Shown piece after piece: positions 13,001 to 24,098 of a DNA stretch of 64,000 nt. The DNA lies in contig OZ038423.1 of assembly GCA_964036155.1 (NCBI GenBank), positions 3,239,249 through 3,303,248 of the forward strand, read 5' to 3'. The notes beneath the pieces are model-generated. The model was not told the origin of the DNA and ran no database searches. It saw only the letters and a list, made by a program, of their open reading frames with translations. The stretch's first letter is position 1. Every line of letters starts with the position of its first letter. The stretch is from Diploscapter coronatus (Eukaryota > Nematoda > Chromadorea > Rhabditida > Rhabditidae). Position numbers and translations under genes: made by a program.

Positions 13001-13207
13001 CGATCTGCCGACTAGAACTCCACTGTCTGAATATGCGACTACAGATGGGGTTGTATTACAACCTAATAATTGAACTTATTTAACTAATTATTTCATATAC
13101 TAAAATTGACCATCAAAATTGGCAATGACTTCCGGTCTTCCATCAGGTCCTATTGTAGCGACGCAGGAAAATGTTGTCCCCAAATCGATTCCAATCGGCT
13201 CTGGCAT
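10014..13207 (-). CDS. Divergent Hsp70-like chaperone
   Basis: The minus-strand gene starts [20 protein letters not shown], the Hsp70 phosphate-1 signature. It has about twelve short exons, including [42 protein letters not shown] and [16 protein letters not shown], which are the diagnostic nucleotide-binding motifs. The later exons ([36 protein letters not shown]) cover the linker and the start of the substrate-binding part. The last exon joins in phase and ends in a Cys-containing tail ([11 protein letters not shown]) instead of EEVD or an ER-retention signal, so it is an unusual cytosolic-type member. A MITE (about 10374-10549) sits in the final intron. An ATPase chaperone activity is inferred from the family. 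An open frame extends upstream of the chosen Met, but Hsp70 proteins begin at this point. Confidence 0.8.
10374..10549. mobile_element. MITE, GTGAGGAAG family, copy 1
   Basis: Terminal inverted repeats begin GTGAGGAAGTAGATATT on the left and end ATTTACCTCCTCAC on the right, with inner CTCTTTGCAACTC / GCTGCAAAGAC continuing the palindrome. It lies in the last intron of the Hsp70-like gene. A second copy is at 20248-20435. No coding capacity. Confidence 0.75.
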
Positions 13208-14180
13208 CAATAAGTTTGTTGAATACGCTAAAGGGTTTAGATCATAATCAAAATGATTGTGCGATTTTGTAAAAATATTATCGAAACATGAATTTGAGTA
13301 TTTGTCTAAAAGATATCGATAAAATTTATAATCGAATGAATAATAATGCAATAGTTGAAGCATTAGTATTTTCCAATATTCAGCAGAAGGAAGAATTTCC
13401 AATTATATTCGGAATAAGTCAAACGTTTTAATCAATATTCTCTTATCTATGCCAAGTGGGGCTTTGAATGCTTTTATTTAATGATAACGAAACTATTGTG
13501 AATCCTAATTAATTTTGCCCATATCATGGAAATAAATAATCCGCAAAATATGATTTCAAAATAATGTCTTTATTCATAAAGTAATTTCCAAATTTTACAC
13601 ATCGAGCGATATTTCCCATACATATCTAGAAAGAGGTGATTTAAATTTTAAAAAAATAACAAAAGAAAAGACAAACGTTTAAATTGCCATGCAAGAATGA
13701 TTAGAGAGCGCAAGTGATATTCCTGATTTGAAGACAGAGTCATGGAAGTATTTTTCTCAGAATCTGATGGGCTAATCAAGCTTATAGAAAAAAAACCGCA
13801 TAAAAAACGAATAAACAACCAAAGATATGAATTTCTGAAGACGGCGATCAGAAACCCTTTTTCTTATAAACATATTTTTAGTTCTGCTTTGTTTGTTTCT
13901 GGAACACTCGAAGTTGCTATGGGTTTTTATTATTCCCAAATGATAGGAAAGACTAGCTTTATGACTCAAACTAAATAAAGTTCCCACATTGTAAATGAAA
14001 CTAGATTCTCGTACATTAAATTATCACTTGTCAACACATTTCTAGCATGCACTGAAATGATTTAGTAAAATTTTATTCAATTTCTCTAAAAAGCCTACAA
14101 ATGGCAATGAAATGTTGTCATTCAAAGACCCGTAATAAATTTGAGGCAATTTTGAAAGAAAAACGCGTTTTGAACTTGGA
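13208..14180. other. Intergenic spacer
   Basis: AT-rich region between the Hsp70-like start and the 3' end of the next minus-strand gene. From about 14040 it belongs to the right arm of the inverted duplication. An open frame at 13742-13978 (plus) shows no family resemblance and I do not call it a gene. Confidence 0.4.
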
Positions 14181-16178
14181 CTACTTCTGAGATACACAAT
14201 CTTCGTATGACGGGGGAGGCTCGATGTACATTGGAGGTGGATCATCATAGGCCACATTTTCATCTGGACTAGGACCGAGTGATCTTATTGGAGATTGTTC
14301 AAAATAGGTAGGAGGTTGATTTTGAGAGTTCGCTTGTCTAGTTTGATTAGGGCTTGGTGATCTTCTAGATGGTGGTCCAATATGTATTGGCGTTGGATTC
14401 TGAGTCAGTCGTCGTGGCCAGGGTCGAGACAAATCCCTCTGTGATAAGCCTAAGGGTATGAATTATTTCAAAAATAATTTATTGGGAATTAAGTAATAAG
14501 TGAATCGAGATTTTAATCCTCAAAGGTAATGCTGAGGAATTTATTTTAATGTAAAGAAAATTTATTTATTACGATTTTTGAAAGCATAAGAAAAGATTTG
14601 AAACTCTTACTGCTCCAACCACTCCTGTCCATGTGCGAATGTATCATCGCTGCGATACACATACCCAAACATAGCAAAATGAGCGCGGCTATAAAAAGCA
14701 GGAAATCAATTCCAATGCTGAAAATGAAATGATAATAATATTGAGGAAGCCATAATATTTACCTAATACCAAGACTTAAGCCCCCATCTTTTTCTTTTTC
14801 GTCGTCGTCGTTGAGAGTTTCATAAGTTTGATCGCAACATTGCAATTGGCAGCATCTCTGTGTCAGCTTACATTCGAAACTCAATTCACGGATTCTCGCC
14901 CCACTTTCGAGTTTAACCTGAAATAAGGAAAAGATTCGTTTCAAATTTATAGAACATCTATAATCTGAGATTTTTTCGATAATTTCTCAACTTGGTGCCC
15001 TAGTAAAAATTAAATTCCAAGTTACCTTTCCAAAATTCTCCTCCGATATGGAAGTACGATATGCATCCCCATGAATCGTGCCCATGGAATCGTGTTTCAG
15101 ATAATTTTCAGAAGTTCTCTCGTCTCCTCGGAGATCTGTGTCAAACACGAATCGACACATTTGCGTGCCAGGATTCACGCTACGTAGATTGTAATCAGTT
15201 CCAAAGTAGTAGACATTGGAGCCGTGACTAAAAGGAATATTATCAAAGTTATTGAACAGATATCTTACTTGAAGTCAGTGCGACCGTTACGAGCAACATA
15301 GGTGTTGGGACCAGTTTTGATCAAACTATTCGACGTAGCAGAGAATACTGATTCGCGGAATTTCTTGTTGAAGCTTTCTTGGGGTCTGAAATAGAAACAT
15401 CATGTGATCATGTTCATCTAGATTTCTCAAGCAATTGAAAATTCTTACTCTGGTGGAATATATTTGGAGTTTCTTGTACCAGAGTTAGTTGGTGAGGTTC
15501 TACTTGAGGTAAACCATCTTCCTAAACTGCTGGAATCCGAACTTCCTCCCCAGCCTGAGCGTCTGGATCTAGAAGAAAATGACGGTGATCTCGTTGCAGA
15601 GGCTTCTCCTCTTCCTCCAACTGAAAATCTACATTAAAGATTATTACAGAGATTGTGCCTACAATATCCTTCATCCTGCTTCGATGGAACAATGCTAGCT
15701 AAACTTGTCCATAGTAGAACGAAGACCAATTGCATGGACTGCAATCCTGAAAAAGTGAACAATTTTTCATTTGTTAAAAAAAAATGAAAATAAAATGGAT
15801 GAAAGTTCCAAACTCTCAAAATGCTAGACAATTAGTTCAAAGCCAAAACATTGCGAACGTAGAGCACAACGATCGATATTTGCTTGCTAGAGAGGAGAGA
15901 CGCAGAAATTGACTGGCCAATAGGCAGCTATTTGAGTTCCAGCGGCAGGCGAGCAGCTGAGAGACAATGACGTAGAAGAGCGTGTACTCCTAGGGAAAAC
16001 AACGAAGAAAGATCAGCAGACTATTTCTCAACGTTAGAAAACAAAATTGAATCGACGACATGCATCATTTTTAGCTGTGAAATGACGTAGAAATCTCCAG
16101 TACTCCTAATATAAGGCTGATTTTAGACTTGAACTTTTCTTGCTTGGAGTAGATAAGTTTCAGGTTTTGGTGCAAGAA
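14040..16178 (-). repeat. Right arm of about 2-kb inverted duplication
   Basis: Mirror copy of 4037-6065, including the gene, the sequence upstream of it and both flanks. It is longer than the left arm because it keeps the two CX-module exons. Confidence 0.75.
14181..15735 (-). CDS. CX-module type I membrane protein, inverted copy
   Basis: Exons on the minus strand encode, in order: the signal peptide MQLVFVLLWTSLASIVPS; a Gly/Arg/Ser-rich stretch; the family motif (ESVFSATSNSLIKT..NTYVARNGRT); the first half of the Cys-rich module (NVYYFGTDYN...GTQMCRFVFDTD); the second half (LESGARIRELSFECK, RCCQLQCCD); an acidic linker; a TM helix (FLLFIAALILLCLGMCIAA); and a proline-rich tail ending PPPSYEDCVSQK with PPxY. 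It is the mate of the plus-strand gene at 4492-5916, from which it differs mainly by keeping the CX module. Signal peptide and tail are almost the same in both. Acceptor TTTTTCAG lies 11 nt before the ATG, as in the mate. Function unknown; family as for the other CX-like genes. Confidence 0.8.
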
Positions 16179-17270
16179 GAATGTTGTGCAGGAGAGAAAT
16201 AGGATATGTGGCTAGGATGTTAAGAAAGCCTTAGTTGTAGTTCTCTACCAGTAACTCGCACTGCACGGAATATTAAGAATCCTTTATTGACTAGCCTTGG
16301 TTCAATCAATAATACCAACACACAAAATAGAGAACAGTAAGGTGAGGGTAGACTGAAGGAACAAAGTAACAACGAAATAGGCGTATTTATAGGCGCGAGT
16401 TGCGCCTATAGAGTGACTCCGCCCTTTAAGGTTCGGGCAATCTAGGGATAGTTCTAGAGATGGCTTTCAGCCGGAAATAGCAATCACAAATATGATTCAT
16501 CAAAGTGAGCGTATTTTGCTGGCAATATTTCAATTTGCTTTCATACAAGTCAATTTTTGTCCCAAACTTTATCTTTTACTCAATTCTTCTTTGAACATCA
16601 CTGATATGCATACGATGAACAAAGATTGAAGTGTGAATCATGTTGTTGTTATTTATTTCATCGGTAGTGAATCCTCCTCAATTCGTCATCTCTCACATCA
16701 TGGCAGTATTTTGCGGACTCGCAAAAAAAATGTTTGGAGTTTGTTCCTTTGAACCAAATCAATAATTCTCTTTCGCCTCTTTTCAAATGTTCGTCTAGCA
16801 AATACTCGTTTAGTCCGCGAGCTGAAATGAACGTTTTTTCTAATTTTCTTTTTATCGATCTTAAAATAATATGACCTTTACTCGAATGTCCTTCATATCA
16901 TTGTTCTTATTTACTCTCATTATTGATTCTTGACCAATGTTTAGCTGTACATTCTGAAGAAATTATCAAGTCAAAATTAAAATGTCTATGAGTAATTTAG
17001 AAACTGCGGGACCACAAGTCACAGGATATAAGTGGAATAGTATAGGGTTAGGGTAGGGTATGGAATGATAGGCTTTCTTTTTCCACGCTATTTCTCAACG
17101 TCTTGTGTTTCGTAGTCCTGCAGTTTCCAAATTGTCTCTATGTTAATTTCGCCCACCAAAATTGTTGAATTTCTCGCGTGCTAAATTGGACATTTTCAAA
17201 AATTTGCATCTTGAACTTTTCAGAGCCGCGCACTTTTTGCGGAAATCGATACCTTCCCCGTTTGCATTTT
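16179..17270. other. Intergenic region with foldback
   Basis: No coding region. It contains a perfect short palindrome (TATAGGCGC-gagtt-GCGCCTATA, 16388-16410) and a foldback at about 16998-17130. The upstream exon or trans-splice acceptor of the next gene (TTTTCAG at about 17222) is just before its ATG. Confidence 0.5.
16998..17130. repeat. Foldback element with GAATAGT/CTATTTC core
   Basis: The outer arms read TTAGAAACTGCGGGACCAC on the left and GTAGTCCTGCAGTTTCCAA on the right. The centre (GAATAGTATAGGGTTAGGG ... CACGCTATTTC) resembles the centre of the element at 59953-60064, so both probably belong to one non-autonomous family. Confidence 0.6.
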
Positions 17271-19166
17271 ATGCGACTGATCGCCGTTTTTCTATGTCTG
17301 TGTCTGATACAAGTTGCTTTGCCGAAGCGCGGTGGATCGAGTAAGTCATTTTGGTGAGAACACAAACTGACAATGAAGTTTGAAGGTGGTGGTCGAGGCA
17401 GATCATCGTCAAGGAGTAGCTCATCTCGGGGCTGGGGGTCAAGCAGCTCATCGAGAGGGAGCGGGAGTGGAGGAGGGTTCTCATTCACTGGTGGTGGAAG
17501 ATCCTACCAACGTCAGCTTCCGGTTACGTAAGTCATTTTTAATCAACTGTTCAAAATTTACTCGAATATTCCAGTGCGAACAGGCAATACACGAGCCAAG
17601 TAAAAAACAATGTCTTCTCGCCAAATTCGAAGATCCTCACCAGAACCACGACGAACACGTACATCATCAGGGAACGGTCTCCATATTTCTCGTGAGAAAC
17701 TTGAACGCTTTATTTATTTATCCCCTTTTCTCATATACCTGGAAATCTATATTATAAAAGTTATTCTAAGATTACAATAATCGTAATTTCAACACAACCG
17801 ATCTTTGCATTTACGACGAATTATTCCATTTGTTCGAATTTAGATATGGATCTCATTATTACTACTGGCATACGAGCTCGTCACATCACTATCATCACAC
17901 GTCATCTGGAGGCCAGAGCATGAAGACGTGTCGCTTCGTGTTCGACACCAACTCTGAGGAAAGGAAGAAGCAGCAGAAAGCCCACGATGATGCGGTCAAA
18001 CGAAAGAAGGAGCTGGAGGCCAAGGAGTGGGAGGAACTGATGGGTGGAACGTATATCAACAAGCACATGAGCTACTCGAACATGACTGATACCAAAGAAT
18101 ACCTTGCTAAGGCCTTTGAAGATTATCAGAAATCTGTAAGAATATTTGATTATAGGGTTCTCAGTGCTTCGATATTTGATTTGTAGGTGAAAGAACGAGA
18201 AGAAAGGGAGCGACAGAAAAACATGCCTATTCCGCCGGCGCCCGCGCCTCTGGTGAACGATGAGTTCACAACGTATGCAAAGGAGGATGAGGGCTTTGGA
18301 CAGGTATTTTTAAAGAAAAAAAAAGCTGTAAAACCCGGAAAGGGTATCAACATCCGATTAAAAATATTATAAAAGCATTTTGATCAACCTTATTTAATTT
18401 TATTAAAACGTGAAATTTTCGAATGACTGAAATCCTTTTTTTATGGTTTTCAATAATTTCAGGTTCAATTCGAAAACGGCACTCGAGTGAAGGAGGTGAG
18501 TTTCCAGTGCAAGTGGGATCAAGCCTGCTGCGGGATGGAGTGCTGCGACAAGAAGTACGAAACCGCGTGTGACGGAGACTGTTCTATCGAGTAAGTGATT
18601 GAAGCACGCCAATTGAATAAACATTGAAATTTCAGCTGGGGCAACATCTTCTACGCGTTTATACTAGTTATTGTCCTCTTGATCGCCTGTTGCTCATGCA
18701 TGGCGGAGAGTAGCCAAAATGATCAAAATTACAGTAAGTTGGCAGTTTAGTTTTTAGCTAAAGCAAGTTGATTCTCTGGACAAATAAACGTTACTTTGAA
18801 TATAATTGGGACAAGTATTCTCGTAGGAAAAAATATGGTGAACGAATCTCTTTTTCACCATTCCCAATCATTTTTCAAACAAAAAATGCTACGAATCAAG
18901 TACTTGTTTCCAATTTCATTTAGACCTCAGCCGTTAGAAATAGATTTGAAATGAATTTAAAAAATAATAAATCGAGATTATCCACAGCTGAGTAGAGTGA
19001 GGATCTTGCATTTTCAGCTGTCGTCCAGCAGACAACCACGGTCACTGAGCAAGTCGATGGATTGGGCGGCCCACCGGAAGATGCCTACCAACCACCCCCA
19101 GCCTATCCCACAGCTCCACCGATGAACGCCTACGGTGGTGCAGGGTTTCCTCAGGAGAAAGTCTGA
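17271..19166 (+). CDS. CX-module type I membrane protein, tandem copy 1
   Basis: Eight exons in phase: 17271-17340, 17386-17527, 17575-17691, 17844-18135, 18187-18303, 18463-18590, 18636-18733 and 19018-19166. Parts: signal peptide (MRLIAVFLCLCLIQVALP), Gly/Ser/Arg-rich stretch, family motif (NVFSPNSKILTRTTTNTYII), His/Ser patch (HTSSSHHYHHTSS), the Cys-rich module (MKTCRFVFDTN; FENGTRVKEVSFQCK; ACCGMECCDKK; CDGDCS) with a long Lys/Glu-rich insert, TM (FYAFILVIVLLIACCSCM), and a tail (VVQQTTTVTEQ) with PPPAYPTAPP containing PPxY. The first six exons and their introns are nearly identical to those at 20552-21877, pointing to recent duplication or gene conversion. From the TM exon on the two genes differ. 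Role unknown. Confidence 0.82.
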
Positions 19167-20551
19167 TCATCTGATTATTTCAAGATACTAATTTGCATTT
19201 GCTTACATTTTTGATAATTTTCAGTTCGGAATTTTGATGCAGAGTGCAATGTAAGTTCAAATTTGCCAAATTATATTGTCATATTTATGAATCTACTATT
19301 CCTTTTCACTTTCACTATTTTCTGCATTACTTGAAGATTGTCTCAAGAACGACTTTTCGCTCTTTGAGAAGCGGGTATGATAACGAAAAATAGTATTTTT
19401 CTATGACTTTCCAAAAGTCGATCTCTATGTGTAGGTTCATTTTATGAAATGATTAATAAAAAGTTCAAATTTTCTATTTTACTCAAACCTTTTCCGATCG
19501 TCATTGGTACTCGTGAGATGGACAAAAATCGTCCATGAATCATGCTGCTGTTGTTGTTGCTTATTTCACAATAGCATGTCGTAAACAATTTTCGTGGAAT
19601 TCTATCTTTCATTGCGTTCTCCCCTCTCCTCCACGTCAATGCACTCGTTTCTGGCTCAGTAAAGAAAAAAAACTGGCCTGAAGTCTGTTCCTCTGGCCGA
19701 ATCGATATTTTCCTCTCCCGTCTCATAAACGTTCCCCAGGCAGGCCATTCGTTTTCAAAATTGGCGGATGGAAATGCTTCGCTAAAGCACTTCTATGTTT
19801 GAACATCATCATTCAGAGTTTGATTGAACTCGATTATTTTCTTTTAAAAGTATATTTTCGGTCGCGAACTGCGACCTTCGTTTTTTTCCATTTCGTGAAA
19901 AGTTACGATTTTTCTATGTTAACAGATTGAGTCTATCCCCGATGCAATAGCATGTTTTTCTTTCTTCGTTCCTCGCGCTTTCTGCCTCAAGAAAAAGCAG
20001 CATTCCTTGCTGCTCAATACAATTCACAGAATTTGTTTTTTTTGTTATAAATGGTTTAATTCCTCAAGATTGAGACTAGTAAATTGGTATTCCACCGCCA
20101 ATCTATTTGCCAACCATTTTCATTTTCACCGATTTTCTTTCGCTTTTTTCATTTCATATTTTGGAGCATCCATTCTTCGTTTAAAGTTAATTTTAAATAG
20201 TTTTTGAAAATTGAATTCAGAGTTGCTTCATCAAAGTATTATGGACTGTGAGGAAGTAGATATTGCACACTTTTTGCATCTCTTCCCTCCTAGGCTCAAC
20301 CCCCTCGAGATAGTATGCACTCTGAAGAGACGAAAAAGATAACAAATGACAGGGAGAAGGAAAGAGTGAAGGGAAGGATGGGCGTGGCTTGTGCAAAAGC
20401 GAGTTGCAAAGAGTGCGCAGTATCTACCTCCTCACAAGCCATAATATTCCTCTTCTCTGACAATGTCTTTTTCCTATTTTCTAACAAACATGAAATTTTT
20501 CCAGAACCGCACACTTTTTGTGGAAATCGATACCTTCCCCGTTTGCATTTT
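19167..20551. other. Intergenic region
   Basis: AT-rich spacer with no coding region. It contains a MITE at 20248-20435 just upstream of the next gene. Confidence 0.5.
20248..20435. mobile_element. MITE, GTGAGGAAG family, copy 2
   Basis: Left arm GTGAGGAAGTAGATATTGCA, right arm (reverse complement) GTGAGGAGGTAGATACTGCG, continuing inward with CTTTTTGCATCTC / CTCTTTGCAACTC. The inverted repeat extends slightly outward (TATTATGGACT / TATTATGGCTT). The same family as 10374-10549. It ends about 115 bp before the ATG of the next gene and may lie in its promoter. Confidence 0.8.
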
Positions 20552-22530
20552 ATGCGACTGATCGCCGTTTTTCTATGTCTGTGTCTGATACAAGTTGCTT
20601 TGCCGAAACGTGGTGGATCGAGTAAGTCATTTTGGTGAGAACACAAACTGACAATGAAGTTTGAAGGTGGTGGTCGAGGCAGATCATCGTCAAGGAGTAG
20701 CTCATCTCGGGGCTGGGGGTCAAGCAGCTCATCGAGAGGGAGTGGGAGTGGAGGAGGGTTCTCATTCACTGGTGGTGGAAGATCCTACCAACGTCAGCTT
20801 CCGGTTACGTAAGTCTTCTTTAATCAACTGTTCAAAATTTACTCGAATATTCCAGTGCGAACAGGCAATACACGAGCCAAGTAAAAAACAATGTCTTCTC
20901 GCCGAATTCGAAGATCCTCACTAGAACCACGACGAACACGTACATCATCAGAGAACGGTCGCCATATTTCTCGTGAGAAACTTGAACGCTTTATTTATTT
21001 ATCCCCTTTTCTCATATACTTGGAAATCTATATTATAAAAGTTATTCTAAGATTACAATAATCGTAATTTCAACACAATCAATCTTTGCACTACGATGAA
21101 TTATTCCATTTGTTCGAATTTAGATATGGATCTCATTATTACTACTGGCATACGAGCTCGTCACATCACTATTATCACACGTCATCTGGAGGCCAGAGCA
21201 TGAAGACGTGTCGCTTCGTGTTCGACACCAACTCTGAGGAAAGGAAGAAGCAGCAGAAAGCCCACGATGATGCGGTCAAACGAAAGAAGGAGCTGGAGGC
21301 CAAGGAGTGGGAGGAACTGATGGGTGGAACGTATATCAACAAGTACAAGAGCTACTCGAACATGACTGATACCAAAGAATACCTTGCTAAGGCCTTTGAA
21401 GATTATCAGAAATCTGTAAGAATATTTGATTATAGGGTTCTCAGTGCTTCGATATTTGATTTGTAGGTGAAAGAACGAGAAGAAAGGGAGCGACAGAAAA
21501 ACATGCCTATTCCGCCGGCGCCCGCGCCTCTGGTGAACGATGAGTTCACAACGTATGCAAAGGAAGATGAGGGCTTTGGACAGGTATTTTCAAAGAAAAA
21601 AAAGCTGTAAGACCCGGAGAGGGTATCAACATTTGATTAAAAATATTATAAAAGAGTTTTTGATGAACCTTATTTCATTTTATTAAACACATGCAATTTT
21701 CGAATGACTGAAATCTGTTTTTTTTTTAATGGTTTTCAATAATTTCAGGTTCAATTCGAAAACGGCACTCGAGTGAAGGAGGTGAGCTTCCAGTGCAAGT
21801 GGGATCAAGCCTGCTGCGGGATGGAGTGCTGCGACAAGAAGTACGAAACCGCGTGTGATGGAGACTGTTCTATCGAGTAAGATTTGGCTTGAGCATTTTT
21901 AGAAACACGAAAATCACGGAATTTCATTAGGAATGTCCTCTCTCAGAATGGATTTCGTAATTTCGTGTTTCAATTTGTACTTCATTAGATTTCCCCGTCG
22001 TTAAAACGTTTTTTTTTATCAATTTGATATCATTTCAGCTGGGGTAACGTCTTCTACCTCATACTCCTCATTATTATTATCGTTGTGGGATGTTACAGTT
22101 GCTTTGCCAGGCTGGCCGGGGAAGATAGAGAATATAGTGAGTTTCATTTCTTACACAATTTAAAGACAATGAGAATTAGAAAAAAAGGGCTAAGCCCGAT
22201 TCCCTTGGGTACCACCTATAAGAAAAAAGTTCTTTAAAAAACTTGGTTTCCGAGCTATGTATGTTATCACTTTTTCATAGAAAAATATCGTCTTCTGTAC
22301 TTCTTCATATAAAATTACTCTCTCTGGTTGATAGTCAGTCTGGGTTTGAAGCTATTTAGCACGGAACTATCAACATCTGATTTTCAGCTGTTGTGGAGCA
22401 GACGACCACGGTGACTGAACGTGTCGAAGGTTTGGGTGGACCGTCGAAGAGTTCATACGAGCCTCCTCCAGTCTACCCTCTCGCACCCCCGAATAACAAC
22501 GGACACGGATTTCCAGAGGAAAAGAAATAA
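20552..22530 (+). CDS. CX-module type I membrane protein, tandem copy 2
   Basis: Same plan and exon layout as 17271-19166. The signal peptide, Gly/Ser stretch, family motif and Cys-rich module are nearly identical; for example the insert has INKYKSYSNM where copy 1 has INKHMSYSNM. The intron after the second module exon is unrelated to that of copy 1, and the TM exon (VFYLILLIIIIVVGCYSCF) and tail (AVVEQTTTVTERVEGLGG, EPPPVYPLAPP with PPxY) have diverged. This gives two surface proteins with the same outside and different membrane and tail parts. A stop follows ...FPEEKK at 22528-22530, with AATAAA overlapping. Role unknown. Confidence 0.82.
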
Positions 22531-23059
22531 AGGGTTTTTTGATTAATACTTGATATGGCAATTTGGAAATCTCACAACTTCGCTAATTGTTACCACTCAT
22601 CTTTTCGAGAGTTGCTAATTATAATCGGCATGTAAAAAGTTTTGAGAGTTGCAGGTTCCGAGTGTGTGAGGTTTTCTATATTCTCTCATTGATATGGCTA
22701 ATTTTCTGTTTGGTTTTAGATAACTGTTGAAGACATTATATTCATGGTTTTTCTCTTCTCGAGAATATGTGCGATATCGTTCGTATTTATTTTTGATTAT
22801 CAAAAATAATTGACTGAATATGTGCAAGTTTAAATTGTTAGGTACAAAATATATGTAAAATTTTACTCCATTACGCAATTTGTATTATTGTTCCTAGATA
22901 GTTATGAAACGATTTTTTACCCATTTTGTATAAGTATTCGGGTGCGCGAGCAAATGTCATTGTCATCATTCCATAATTTTACTTAGCTTTATTGCTTTTT
23001 TATTTATGTACAGATTTAACCTTTTATTATGAACGAATTTCATGTAATTAAAACGATAA

Positions 23060-23165
23060 GGTTGGATGATTAACCCAGCTTCCGTGTGTAGTTATTAGGG
23101 TGTTTAGGGGTGTTGGGAGAATTGAGTACGGAGTAGATTGCACCTCAAACTTGGGTAACTAAACA
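23060..23165 (-). ncRNA. SL1-like spliced-leader RNA gene or pseudogene
   Basis: On the minus strand 23165-23144 reads TGTTTAGTTACCCAAGTTTG then AG. This 22-mer matches nematode SL1 except at two positions (first base and one A/G), and is followed at once by a GT donor (GAG|GTGCAATC). That is the organisation of an SL RNA gene, where the leader is donated from a short non-coding RNA of about 100 nt. I do not see a perfect Sm-binding site downstream (nearest is AATTCTCC), so it may be a variant or a decayed copy. The 3' boundary given is only the expected length. No reading frame is implied. Confidence 0.5.
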
Positions 23166-24040
23166 GTTTACTTAGCGAAAGAAAAAGAGAAATTAAAATA
23201 TAAATCGGGGTTAGGCACATAGCCCCTTTGCTGACATGATTGTGAGCCATGGGAGAAGGGATATAAAGAGCAAGGCAGTGCTGCTGAAAGGCATGAAAAA
23301 AACCTGCCTCGCTCTAATTAACAAAAAGGGGACGAAATGGCAGATGTTCGAAATTAGCTATTCGGCTTCTGTCCCCTTTATAAAAAAAATCGATTTTATC
23401 GACATTTCATTGATTATCTGTCTGCTTCAATAAATCATTCTCTTTCGAAATAATGGTATTAAATCGCCACGCTTGGCACTTATCAGCACCATTACGTTAA
23501 ATGGTACCCTTTTTCTGTGTGTCTATCAGCTAGAGAGAAATAAAATTTCGCTATAGCATTCTCGGTCAAATATTTCAGAGAGAATGCGGTGATAACGCAG
23601 CGATGCATAATCATTGCGCCTTGGCAGAGGTCATGAAACGATTGCTCAATGCATATTTTACATGGCATTTACGCCACGCCGTCACTAGGAGAGAAATTTC
23701 GACGATAACGCGACGATAAGGCAGAGATAAAGTCATTATCACAATTTATCTCTTAGTATAGAGATAAAGAGAAAATGTTGATGACACACACTGCAAGGGA
23801 GTCTGTAGAAGATCAAAGAACACTTCAAAAACCTAATATTCGTCAATAATTCGAATCTTATCTGACTGAATTAGGGCCGTCCAAAATTCAATTTCTGTTC
23901 GCGGAATCTTTAAAGTTCATTTCTGCTTTCGTTTCTATTTTCGAAATTCAAAAGCTATTTCTGGACGGTCTTGTTATGAACCTTACGACGCTGTCCCGCT
24001 AATCTTGAGAGATAGCTAACTCGGCGTTCAAACTGCGTAC

Positions 24041-24098
24041 CAGAGCTGAGACGAAATCGAAAATCAAAATTTCGACTTTCAATTTCGTCTCAGCTCTG
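24041..24098. mobile_element. hAT-type MITE, copy 1
   Basis: Almost perfect palindrome with ends CAGAGCTGAGACGAAAT / ATTTCGTCTCAGCTCTG. Directly flanking 8-mers are CTGCGTAC (left) and CTGCGTAT (right), an 8-bp target-site duplication with one change. An 8-bp duplication and CAG... ends are typical of hAT transposons. A related copy lies at 29366-29430. Confidence 0.75.

Noticed and set aside
13742..13978. Plus-strand open frame of 78 codons
   Set aside because: No splice context, no family resemblance, overlaps an equally long minus-strand frame; AT-rich by-chance frame.
20296..20769. Long minus-strand open frame over the start of the tandem CX gene
   Set aside because: Shadow of the repeated Gly/Ser/Arg-rich exon and MITE on the other strand; the same shadow occurs at 17138-17488.
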